A DNA stretch of 11,348 bases from Bacillota bacterium (GCA_021443825.1 JABUTE010000247.1:1-11348), one strand, 5' to 3'; shown: positions 1 through 6,013, counted from the first letter of the stretch. Program-made: numbers and translations. Notes: generated by a model not told the origin, from the sequence alone.

Positions 1-21
1 GTCTGTGGTGTAATGATTCAT
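1..21 (-). CDS. Start of an unidentified gene running off the left edge
   Basis: Only seven codons are visible (MNHYTTD), so the product cannot be named. The start is well supported: ATG at 21-19 is preceded by AGGAGGA (reverse complement of 28-34) at a 6-nt gap, the strongest ribosome site in the window. The gene follows the small exported peptide gene on the same strand, 61 nt after its stop, and has its own promoter with an operator-like dyad in that gap. It may be co-transcribed with the peptide gene, transcribed separately, or both. Its identity would decide what the peptide is for. Confidence 0.6.
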
Positions 22-27
22 ATCTGG

Positions 28-69
28 TCCTCCTAATAGAATTATACCTATTAGGCAGGAATGTTACAA
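28..69 (-). promoter_or_regulatory. Promoter with -10 box centred in an inverted repeat
   Basis: On the minus strand TTGTAA (69-64) lies 17 bp from a perfect TATAAT (46-41), and AGGAGGA (34-28) follows. The -10 box sits between the two arms of the perfect dyad at 32-55, so a dimeric repressor on that dyad would block RNA polymerase directly. The likely transcription start is near 34-36, giving a very short leader for the gene at 21. The promoter match is seen in the sequence; repression is inference. Confidence 0.6.
32..55. repeat. Perfect inverted repeat CCTAATAG-N8-CTATTAGG
   Basis: Two 8-base arms (32-39 and 48-55) are exact reverse complements with an 8-base spacer. The spacer contains the minus-strand TATAAT. 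The arm at 32-39 overlaps the first bases of the ribosome site, so a transcript read through from the peptide gene could fold it into a hairpin and partly mask that site. Either role, DNA operator or RNA hairpin, would control the gene at the left edge. There is no T run, so it is not a terminator. Confidence 0.7.
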
Positions 70-82
70 ATTTACTATACCA

Positions 83-199
83 TTACACATCTTCGTTTAC
101 AATGCTATTATCAAATGTATCATCATTAACAGCAAAAACATACGAAGAAAGAGTAAGCAACATGACAACAGACAATACTACTGAAAATGCTTTTTTCAT
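83..199 (-). CDS. Small exported peptide, 38 residues, unknown function
   Basis: ATG at 199-197 has GAAAGGAG (216-209) 9 nt upstream, and the frame closes at TAA 85-83. The product begins MKKAFSVVLSVVMLLTLSS and continues YVFA: a Lys-Lys N-region, a hydrophobic core of about 14 residues and an A-x-A-like VFA site, which together form a textbook type I signal peptide. Cleavage after residue 23 would leave VNDDTFDNSIVNEDV, 15 residues with five acidic and no basic side chains. There is no Cys, so it is not a lipoprotein or a disulfide bacteriocin, and there is no Gly-Gly leader. A cell-cell signal, an anti-toxin-like partner, or the remnant of a longer secreted protein are all possible. I know no family that it matches. 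Base composition is AT-rich, unlike the genes to the right. Confidence 0.7.
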   Translation of the reverse strand: MKKAFSVVLSVVMLLTLSSYVFAVNDDTFDNSIVNEDV

Positions 200-490
200 T
201 ATTTGTAACTCCTTTCTTTTAATCTAAGGGATGAGCCCTCCGCAAAATAGACAATTCGAGAAATATAGAACCTATCGAGCTTAAATAATCTGATAGCTCT
301 AAACAGTCAAAAGTGTTGCAAAAGATACCTAAATGAAACAGAGATCTCAAAGCCTGATCCTGCGAATGCTGGAACCTATAATGCAAATTAATCAGACATA
401 TTTTTCTAAATAATTACCCTTAAATTATTCATACTACTATTTCAAATCCTTTCAAAATAATCAATAATTAGCACGCTTTAAGTTATTTGA
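200..490 (-). other. Long AT-rich leader ahead of the peptide gene
   Basis: About 285 nt separate the predicted start near 484 from the peptide ATG. No open frame of useful length with a ribosome site is visible on either strand. An imperfect hairpin occurs at 266-301: TAGAACCTATC and GATAGCTCTA pair with one bulged base and a G-U pair in the minus-strand RNA. A second possible promoter starts with TTGACT at 311-306, followed at 17 bp by a poor -10. I compared the stretch by eye with c-di-GMP, SAM, purine, TPP and T-box consensus motifs and found no match. Confidence 0.35.
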
Positions 491-518
491 ATTATATCAC
501 ATCATTTTACTTTTTCAA
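491..518 (-). promoter_or_regulatory. Strong extended -10 promoter reading toward the peptide gene
   Basis: On the minus strand TTGAAA (518-513) is 16 bp from TATAAT (496-491). The three bases before the -10 are TGA, matching the extended TGn element. It is oriented toward the 38-codon peptide gene, with predicted initiation near 484. The rest of 519-655 holds no gene or recognisable site; it is AT-rich spacer up to the glutaminase terminator. Confidence 0.6.
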
Positions 519-655
519 CTATTAAGATGCCAATATTTATTTTAAATCAATTCATAAGATGAAGGGCTGTTGTAGCACATCTGCTCGATATCAGAATCTG
601 AGCGCACAATGAAGGATGTCATTCATTATGCATATTCCGTTTCAGACCGACGATG

Positions 656-695
656 AAAAAAAAAGCCGTCGGAATCATTTCGATCCCAACGGTTT
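656..695 (-). terminator. Rho-independent terminator after the glutaminase gene
   Basis: The minus-strand RNA folds CCGUUGGGAUC against GAUUCCGACGG (692-682 with 676-666) around a 5-nt loop and then runs into nine U (664-656). Two of the 11 pairs are G-U in the minus-strand RNA but would be A-C mismatches in the plus-strand RNA, so the element is directional and serves leftward transcription. It ends glsA mRNA about 140 nt after the stop codon. The intervening 694-834 shows no gene. Confidence 0.8.
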
Positions 696-834
696 AGAGG
701 GTTAACAACTCACTTTTTATCCTATATGCCACGGCTTTACGTGTAAAAAACTATGGTCAAAAATGCCTTGAGTGAACAGCCTGCAAAATTGCGACAATTT
801 CTCCCAAACAGTTGTGACAAACGACTGCCGCCCC

Positions 835-1809
835 TCAGCGATAATCAAATACATGCAGGTGCAGCCGGTGACTGATATGCTCCAGTGCCCGAACGGAGGC
901 GATGCTGTTGCCGTGTTCATCCAACGCAGGACCCCACAGCCCGATGCCCATTGGCACGCGAGCTGCACACATGATGCCTCCGCCCACGCCCGACTTGGCG
1001 GGAATTCCTACATCGACGCCGAATTCGCCGGAGTAGTCGTACAGGCCGCAGGTGAACATGATGCTCTTGATGCACCGCACATAACCGGGCCGGATCAAAG
1101 ACTCCCGGCTGAAAGGGTTCATGCCGTCGCAGGCAAGCACCAGGCCCAGCCCTGCCAGCGACTTGGCCGAAACGCTGAGAGAGCACATCTTAAAATACAG
1201 ATCCACCGTCTTCTGGGGATCGGCCAGCAGAACGCCCTTGCTCTGCAGCAGATAGGCGATGGCCCGGTTGCGGTTTCCCGTTTCAAACTCGGAGCGATAG
1301 ACCTCTTCATCCAGCTCGATGGAGGGATCCATACACAGCTCCCGGGCAAACTGCAGCATCTCCTCAAAGGTATATTTTTCTACCAGCATGCTGGCCACCT
1401 CAATGGCGCCGGCATTGATCAGCGGATTAAAGGGAAGGCTGTTTTTCGTATCCAGCTTGATGATGGAATTGAATTCATCGCCGGAGGGCTCCATCATCAC
1501 ATGGCGAAAGACCTCATCCACCCCGTAGGTGCGCAGGGCGACCGCCAGATTGATCACCTTGCTGATGCTCTGGATGCTGAACCGTCTGTCGATATCGCCC
1601 TGCGCGATGATATCGCCGTTGATCAGCATGCCGCAGATGGCGAAGTCTTTTGGATCAGCCTTGGCGAGGGCGGGAATGTAGTCGGCGACCTTTCCTTCTC
1701 CCCGCTCCAGAATATCCAGGCCGTTTTCGTAGCCCTCCCGAAAGACCTGCTCCATTGCCGCCTTGTCGATAAAGCCGATGGGATCCCGATTATAAGTATA
1801 GTAGTGCAT
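835..1809 (-). CDS. glsA: Glutaminase A
   Basis: Hydrolyses L-glutamine to glutamate and ammonia in the cytoplasm. It belongs to the serine-dependent glutaminase family, which has a beta-lactamase-like fold. The 324-residue length is close to the usual 305-330. Landmarks: RRFSIQSISKV with the S-x-x-K pair Ser81 and Lys84 (nucleophile and base), NSLPFNPLINAGAI at about 123-136, SEFETGNRNRAIAYLL at about 173-188, and the glycine-rich AKSGVGGGIM at 271-280 near the active site. The chosen ATG has GAGGT (1822-1818) about 8 nt upstream; another ATG six bases earlier is out of frame. The gene stands alone, divergent from the transglutaminase-like gene, with its own promoter and terminator. In gut bacteria such enzymes feed ammonia and glutamate metabolism and can support glutamate-dependent acid resistance, but nothing nearby shows that role here. 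Confidence 0.95.
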   Translation of the reverse strand: MHYYTYNRDPIGFIDKAAMEQVFREGYENGLDILERGEGKVADYIPALAKADPKDFAICGMLINGDIIAQGDIDRRFSIQSISKVINLAVALRTYGVDEVFRHVMMEPSGDEFNSIIKLDTKNSLPFNPLINAGAIEVASMLVEKYTFEEMLQFARELCMDPSIELDEEVYRSEFETGNRNRAIAYLLQSKGVLLADPQKTVDLYFKMCSLSVSAKSLAGLGLVLACDGMNPFSRESLIRPGYVRCIKSIMFTCGLYDYSGEFGVDVGIPAKSGVGGGIMCAARVPMGIGLWGPALDEHGNSIASVRALEHISHRLHLHVFDYR

Positions 1810-1860
1810 GATTCATGACCTCAATTTCGTTGTTTCTCATCTGTTTTTGCAGACCGTGTC

Positions 1861-1888
1861 ATTATACCAAATGGGGAGAAAACTGCAA
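1861..1888 (-). promoter_or_regulatory. Promoter of the glutaminase gene
   Basis: On the minus strand TTGCAG (1888-1883) lies 16 bp from a perfect TATAAT (1866-1861). Initiation near 1854 would give a leader of about 45 nt containing the ribosome site. The -35 is only a half match, so the -10 carries most of the support. It is back to back with the rightward promoter at 1909-1938. Confidence 0.6.
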
Positions 1889-1908
1889 GAAAACCGCCGA
1901 AAAATGTT

Positions 1909-1938
1909 TTGAAAGATGCCTTTCCTTCATACTATAAT
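1909..1938 (+). promoter_or_regulatory. Promoter abutting the ATG of the transglutaminase-like gene
   Basis: TTGAAA (1909-1914), an 18-bp spacer and a perfect TATAAT (1933-1938) are followed by only six bases (CGTTCT) before ATG 1945. Initiation at the usual 6-8 bases after the -10 falls on or next to the A of that ATG. No Shine-Dalgarno sequence precedes the ATG. The TTG at 1909, which could be read as an upstream in-frame start, is therefore better explained as the -35 box. Confidence 0.65.
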
Positions 1939-1944
1939 CGTTCT

Positions 1945-3012
1945 ATGAAGATCAACGACTATTATTACAACCAATTGAACAAGGAAGAGCGGCAGGCCTA
2001 CCATGCCATGCTGCAAGGGCTCTCCTCGCAGGATTCCTCCTTTGCCGTACCCAGGCTTTCGCCGGTACGCCTCTCCGATCTTTTTTTCATGGTGCGCATG
2101 GACCATCCGGAGCTGTTCTACGCCGTGCAGTTTACCTATCGCTACTACGACAATGCTTCCAATGTGGAGTTTTTTCCTGCCTATCTCTTTGATAAGAAAA
2201 AGCGGAAAGGTCATATTCAGGCCATGGATGCCCGCCTGACCAAGCTGGCCCGCCCTGCCGAAACCCTTTCGGAGAGGGAAAAGCTTATCTATATTCACGA
2301 CTTCATCTGCTCGAATGTAACTTACGATAAACTGAAAAAGGAGTATTCCCACGAGATCATCGGCCCGCTGGGCACCGGCGTGGGAGTCTGCGAGGGCATC
2401 GCAAAGACGGTCAAAGCCCTCTGCGACCGGCTGGACCTCTGGTGCATTATCGCCCTTTGCGATAACAATCCCCAAAAGGGGATCAAATACCGCCATATGT
2501 GGAATGTGGTCAAGGTCGAAGGAAAGTATTACCATCTGGATGTCACCTTCGACAACTCTCTCTCGAAAAAAGACCTGCCGCTGATCCGCTACGATTACTT
2601 TCTGCTTTGCGATCAACAGATCGGGCGCGACCACGAGCCGCCCATCTATCCCCTGCCGCCCTGCACCGACGGCAATGCCTTCTTTTATATGCAGAAAAAG
2701 CTCTCCTTTACGAAAATTGAAGAGGCTGCAAAGCGGGCCGCCCAATATGCAAAAAAACAGAAGCCCTTCGTCTTTCACTGGCGGGGAGGCTATCTGACGA
2801 AAGAGGTTCTGCAGGAGCTGCTGGCCGCCATCGAGGGCAGCTGCCGCGCGGTCGGAAAACAGGCAGCCGTTTCACTGAACTGGCCACAGGCCGTGCTATG
2901 CCTCACGTTTTCCGACATTGATACGGCCGGAAAGCTGCAGCAGGAGCCCCTGCTGGAGCAGGCCAACGAAGGGGAGCTGTACGAAGAACTGGCGTCATCC
3001 GAAACCGAATAA
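1945..3012 (+). CDS. Transglutaminase-like cysteine protease-fold protein
   Basis: A 355-residue protein with a transglutaminase-like core. The catalytic Cys149 lies in VGVCEGIAKT, His184 in YRHMWNVV and Asp199 in YHLDVTFD, so the Cys-His-Asp triad is intact and in the right order. An N-terminal helical stretch (NDYYYNQLNKEERQAYHAML) precedes it, and the last 110 or so residues form a Lys- and Ala-rich tail of unknown role. No signal peptide or membrane segment is seen, so it should act in the cytoplasm as a protease, deamidase or peptide-processing enzyme; the substrate is unknown. An in-frame TTG at 1909 would add 12 residues but lies in the -35 box, so I prefer ATG 1945. It converges on the phosphorylase operon and shares a terminator with it. 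Fold call is secure, function is not. Confidence 0.85.
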   Translation: MKINDYYYNQLNKEERQAYHAMLQGLSSQDSSFAVPRLSPVRLSDLFFMVRMDHPELFYAVQFTYRYYDNASNVEFFPAYLFDKKKRKGHIQAMDARLTKLARPAETLSEREKLIYIHDFICSNVTYDKLKKEYSHEIIGPLGTGVGVCEGIAKTVKALCDRLDLWCIIALCDNNPQKGIKYRHMWNVVKVEGKYYHLDVTFDNSLSKKDLPLIRYDYFLLCDQQIGRDHEPPIYPLPPCTDGNAFFYMQKKLSFTKIEEAAKRAAQYAKKQKPFVFHWRGGYLTKEVLQELLAAIEGSCRAVGKQAAVSLNWPQAVLCLTFSDIDTAGKLQQEPLLEQANEGELYEELASSETE

Positions 3013-3020
3013 CACCAAGG

Positions 3021-3054
3021 AAAAAGGCAGCCCCAAAGCAGAGGCTGCCGTTTT
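3021..3054. terminator. Bidirectional terminator between convergent genes
   Basis: GGCAGCC (3026-3032) pairs with GGCTGCC (3043-3049) around a 10-nt loop. An A5 run (3021-3025) and GTTTT (3050-3054) flank it, giving a T run on both strands. It sits 13 nt after the transglutaminase-like stop and about 20 nt after the stop of the small membrane protein on the other strand. Confidence 0.8.
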
Positions 3055-3074
3055 GATATGGCTGTTCTTTTTAT

Positions 3075-3560
3075 CTACTCTTCTTCGTCGAAGAACCGGA
3101 AGGAATCGTAATCCCGGATCCGATGCTCGGTGAGCATGGCGATCAGATCCCCCCGCTGCTCCTCCCGGAAAAGGACCACATAATCTTTGCCGCTGCGGGT
3201 ATGAAACCGCATGGAAAAGCCGCCCTTATAATCGCGGATATCCTGATAGTATTCCAGCTCCTGATAGGGAACCTGCAGGGCGCTCCAGTAAAACCCCTTC
3301 TCTCCGATGCCTGCCCGCACAAAAAAGCCGTGAAGCAGAAAGATCAGAAAGGCGCAGCCGTAGATCACCGGAAGCTTTGCGATATCCGAAGGCGCCAGCA
3401 GAGCCGCAAGGATCAGGACAACAAGAAAGACGCGGGATCCGGCAGTGCCGGCCGGTCTTCCGAAAATGCTGATCCTGCGGGCGCAGACCGCCAGCCCGTA
3501 CAGCTCCCACAAAATGACGGCCGCCGCAGGAATCACGAAATAGTAATCGATCTTATCCAT
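3075..3560 (-). CDS. Small membrane protein with a soluble C-terminal domain
   Basis: A 161-residue protein of unknown function. Three hydrophobic segments (about 6-27, 43-60 and 64-81) are followed by a soluble half, with GIGEKGFYWSALQVPYQELE at about 85-104 and a charged tail ending FFDEEE. The soluble half has the alternating pattern of small membrane-attached PH-like domains seen in other Bacillota, a weak inference. I start it at ATG 3560, which has GGAGG 9 nt upstream; this ATG lies inside the end of the phosphorylase gene, giving an 8-nt overlap (ATGGATAA). A longer in-frame reading to 3581 lacks a ribosome site. The overlap implies translational coupling with the phosphorylase gene, but no functional link is evident. 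Confidence 0.75.
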   Translation of the reverse strand: MDKIDYYFVIPAAAVILWELYGLAVCARRISIFGRPAGTAGSRVFLVVLILAALLAPSDIAKLPVIYGCAFLIFLLHGFFVRAGIGEKGFYWSALQVPYQELEYYQDIRDYKGGFSMRFHTRSGKDYVVLFREEQRGDLIAMLTEHRIRDYDSFRFFDEEE

Positions 3561-4395
3561 TGTCGCGTGCCTCCAGAGCACGGATGATCGCCCGCATAAA
3601 GGCCTCCATGCGGGGCGCTGCCTCTTCCCCTGCCCGGTTGACCTCTTCGGTGGTCAGGGGCTGGTCCAGCACCCCGGCCGCCATGTTGGTGATCAGCGAC
3701 ATGGCCAGAAGCGGCAAGCCCATATGAGCCGCGGTCAAAGCCTCGGTCACATTGGACATTCCCACTGCGTCGCCGCCCAGAAGGCGGCAGGCCCGGATCT
3801 CGGCAGGCGTTTCAAACTGAGGACCTGTCATGAAGAAATAGACGCCCTCATGCAGGGTGACGCCCGCCTTCGGGGCGCATTCCTTTGCCAGCTGGCGAAG
3901 CTTTTTCGTATACATATCGGTCACATCGAAGAACCGGGGGCCGAAATCCGCGATGTTGGGACCCCTCAGGGGGCTGTCGCCGTTGAATTTGATATGGTCT
4001 TTGACAAGCATCACCTCCCCCGGGCGGTAGGTCTCATTGATAGCCCCGGCGGCATTGGTGGTGATCAGCTCTTCGATGCCAAGAAGCTTCAGCACCCGAA
4101 CAGGCGTAACCAGCTCCTCGTAGGAATAGCCCTCGTAGCTGTGAAAGCGACCCGACATGCACACCAGGGGCCTGCCCTCCAGATAACCGAAGATCAGCCT
4201 TCCCGCGTGACCGGGCGCCGTAGAAACAAGAAAATTGGGAATATCCTGATAGGGGATCTGGCATACTACCTCCATCAGCCCTGCCAGCCCGGAAAGACCG
4301 GACCCCAGGATCAGCCCCGTTTTGGGAACAAAGCCCCCTGTCCGGTCGTTGATATAGTCGGCTGCTGTTTTAAAATATTCAAAGTCGAATTTCAT
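3553..4395 (-). CDS. punA: Purine nucleoside phosphorylase, trimeric class
   Basis: Splits inosine, guanosine and their deoxy forms with phosphate, giving a free base and (deoxy)ribose 1-phosphate, in cytoplasmic purine salvage. At 280 residues it is the normal size of the trimeric family. Visible landmarks are LILGSGLSGL (phosphate-binding Ser32), STAPGHAGRL (His63), MSGRFHSYEGY (Arg83, His85), TNAAGAIN at 113-120, the base-site PQFETPAEIR (Glu195), and SLITN with Asn237, the residue that favours 6-oxopurines. VGMSNVTEAL is slightly unusual where many homologues have VGMSTVPE. The ATG at 4395 has GAAGGGTG about 8 nt upstream; the TTG at 4401 would sit too close to that site. First gene of an operon with the small membrane protein. 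Confidence 0.93.
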   Translation of the reverse strand: MKFDFEYFKTAADYINDRTGGFVPKTGLILGSGLSGLAGLMEVVCQIPYQDIPNFLVSTAPGHAGRLIFGYLEGRPLVCMSGRFHSYEGYSYEELVTPVRVLKLLGIEELITTNAAGAINETYRPGEVMLVKDHIKFNGDSPLRGPNIADFGPRFFDVTDMYTKKLRQLAKECAPKAGVTLHEGVYFFMTGPQFETPAEIRACRLLGGDAVGMSNVTEALTAAHMGLPLLAMSLITNMAAGVLDQPLTTEEVNRAGEEAAPRMEAFMRAIIRALEARDNG

Positions 4396-4411
4396 ATTCA
4401 ATTCACCCTTC

Positions 4412-4446
4412 TTGCTGTATACTGTAAGATAACGTTAGTATAGCAT
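4412..4446. promoter_or_regulatory. Divergent promoter region with mirrored TATACT boxes
   Basis: TATACT at 4418-4423 and its reverse complement AGTATA at 4437-4442 form a 6-base inverted repeat with a 13-base spacer that includes the palindrome TAACGTTA. The minus-strand copy is preceded by TGC, an extended -10 element, and is a good promoter candidate for the phosphorylase. The plus-strand copy could serve the amidohydrolase-like gene but has no convincing -35. The two putative -10 boxes lie only 13 bp apart on opposite strands, so polymerases or a regulator bound there would compete. Confidence 0.4.
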
Positions 4447-4467
4447 CGATCAGAACAGGAGCGCATT

Positions 4468-5931
4468 ATGCTTTTTGATTTTTTAAAAAAGAAGAATTAC
4501 GCCGACGCCATCTACACCGATCTGCACCTGATCACCGATGATAAAGAGCTGGAGAGCTGCACCTGGGTCTCCGTAAAAGACGGAAGGATCCAGATCATCG
4601 GCGAAGGCGATACCTACGGCGATCTGAAGGGGAAGGATACGCAGCTCTACGATCTGGGCGGCCGCTGGCTTGGCCCCGGAATTCGGGAGCCCTTTGCCGA
4701 TCCGGCGGGCACCGTCCTTTCCGGCATGTTTTTAAAGGCATCCCCCGACTGGACCCTTGACCGGCTGCTGCAGGAGCTGGGCACATTTGCAAAGACCCAG
4801 ACCCAGGCCGGCTTCTGCCTGGTATGGAACGTTCCGGCCGCACTGTTTGCGAAGAAGCAGGAAGCATCCCAGCCCGAAGGCGAAGAAGCCTCCGACCCCT
4901 ACAACGACCGGATCAATGAGGTTTCCAACGGCCTGCCCGTGATCCTCATGTTCGAAGACGGTATCAGCCTTCGTCTGAATTCCGCTGCCGTTGAGCTGGT
5001 CACCGCAAGAGCCGATGCCATCGGCGCTACCACCATCAGCCCGGAGCTTGCTCTGGACGCGGTCATCTCCATGGATTATGAAGCCCAGGCAAAATGCTTT
5101 ATGGACCTGTCCTATGAAAAAGCCGTCCGCGGCGTTACTGCCGTTACGGGAACCGCCTCCAACAGCTATTTCGATAAGCTGTACCGCGACCTGCTGATCA
5201 ACGCCATCAGCTGCGGCATGCTGAAGCAGAAATTCTACGGATCCTATCCGCTTCACCGCATGTTCAATCCCCAGACCGTATTGTTCAGCCTGAACAAGGC
5301 CAAGACCGACTGCCTGGAGCTGGGGGGCAAGCTGGATTATACAAGCATCACCGTCGACTGCAGCAGCGATAAGAACCTCTCCTGCTTCTTTACCGAAGAA
5401 TACCTGAAGGGTCTGGCGCTGGATGCGGCAGACAGAGGCTACGGCATGCGGATCAGGGCATTGGACAGAGAGGCGGCTATGATGGCCATTCAGGTTCTGG
5501 GCGAGATCTCCGACAGCTACAAGAAGCTGACCTGGCTGGTGCTGCATGACGAAGAGATCTCTGAGGAGCAGCGCAGCCGGCTGTATCTGGGCAATGTCAT
5601 CGAAGGATCTCTTTCCCAAAGCCAAAGCGGCGGCAGGACCTTTGCCCAGGCCACCGAAGAGGCTTCTGCCCTGATGGGTCTTCCCCTGGAATGGGGAAGC
5701 CTGACCGAAGGCACCCCTGCCGATCTGGCCGTTTTCGACTTTGACCCCCGCGAAGCATCCAATGTGGATCTGATTCCCGCATATATGACCATTCTGGACG
5801 GAGAACCGGTCTATACCATGGGAAAAGACAACGCACAGACCTGGACGACCGTTATGAAAGCGCACCTGGATACCATTGCCGGCGATTTCGATTTTGTTGC
5901 GGAGGAACCGGAAGAGCTAGTGCAGGAATAG
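4468..5931 (+). CDS. Amidohydrolase-like (YtcJ-type) protein lacking metal ligands
   Basis: A 487-residue relative of the amidohydrolase 3 / YtcJ family. The family architecture is recognisable: an N-terminal beta piece (YTDLHLITDD...VSVKDGRI), the approach to the metal site (LGGRWLGPGIREPFAD, 63-78), DGISLRLNSAA (164-174), GVTAVTG (222-228), RIRALDREAA (328-337), and the closing GSLTEGTPADLAVFDFDP (410-427). At each point where active members carry His (HxH after PGxID, dgHxxxxNS, GiTsvHD, iHAiGDRA) this protein has another residue: Pro75 and Ala77, Ile166, Thr227, Arg330. It is therefore probably not a metal-dependent hydrolase; a binding or structural role is inferred. ATG 4468 has AGGAG at 4457-4461. 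No signal peptide is seen. Divergent from the phosphorylase gene. Confidence 0.75.
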   Translation: MLFDFLKKKNYADAIYTDLHLITDDKELESCTWVSVKDGRIQIIGEGDTYGDLKGKDTQLYDLGGRWLGPGIREPFADPAGTVLSGMFLKASPDWTLDRLLQELGTFAKTQTQAGFCLVWNVPAALFAKKQEASQPEGEEASDPYNDRINEVSNGLPVILMFEDGISLRLNSAAVELVTARADAIGATTISPELALDAVISMDYEAQAKCFMDLSYEKAVRGVTAVTGTASNSYFDKLYRDLLINAISCGMLKQKFYGSYPLHRMFNPQTVLFSLNKAKTDCLELGGKLDYTSITVDCSSDKNLSCFFTEEYLKGLALDAADRGYGMRIRALDREAAMMAIQVLGEISDSYKKLTWLVLHDEEISEEQRSRLYLGNVIEGSLSQSQSGGRTFAQATEEASALMGLPLEWGSLTEGTPADLAVFDFDPREASNVDLIPAYMTILDGEPVYTMGKDNAQTWTTVMKAHLDTIAGDFDFVAEEPEELVQE

Positions 5932-5957
5932 TGCTTCCCAAGTTTATAAGCCATGAA

Positions 5958-5992
5958 AAAAGCAGCTCTGCCTGATCAGCAGAGCTGCTTTT
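5958..5992. terminator. Bidirectional terminator between convergent genes
   Basis: AAAAGCAGCTCTG (5958-5970) pairs perfectly with CAGAGCTGCTTTT (5980-5992) around a 9-nt loop, a 13-bp stem whose ends supply A and T runs for both strands. It lies 26 nt after the amidohydrolase-like stop and about 20 nt beyond the stop of the acyltransferase-like gene at 6014. Confidence 0.9.
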
Positions 5993-6013
5993 CATTTGCT
6001 TTAGACGATCCTT

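Noticed and set aside
228..380. Possible c-di-GMP or similar riboswitch suggested by GCAAAA and AAGCCTG fragments
   Set aside because: The fragments lack the rest of the conserved core and the pairing stems; no riboswitch class fits on either strand.
628..705. A 25-codon plus-strand frame beginning MHIPFQTDDEKK
   Set aside because: It runs through the glutaminase terminator hairpin and A9 run, has only a weak upstream purine stretch, and shows no signal or domain. Chance is the simplest explanation.
772..1818. A 348-codon plus-strand open frame across the glutaminase gene
   Set aside because: It lies antisense to a clear glutaminase with intact motifs, its translation matches no family pattern, and it has no ribosome site. 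It is a by-product of GC-rich codon use.
1909..1944. TTG at 1909 as the start of the transglutaminase-like protein
   Set aside because: The TTG is part of a -35 box, the codons between include the -10 box, and no ribosome site precedes it. ATG 1945 fits better.
4396..4401. TTG at 4401 as the start of purine nucleoside phosphorylase
   Set aside because: The ribosome site GAAGGGTG would be only about 2 nt away; ATG 4395 has the proper spacing.
4732..5865. A 377-codon minus-strand open frame across the amidohydrolase-like gene
   Set aside because: The opposite strand carries the recognisable family landmarks, a ribosome site and a terminator. The antisense translation is rich in Gly, Gln and His without domain structure.
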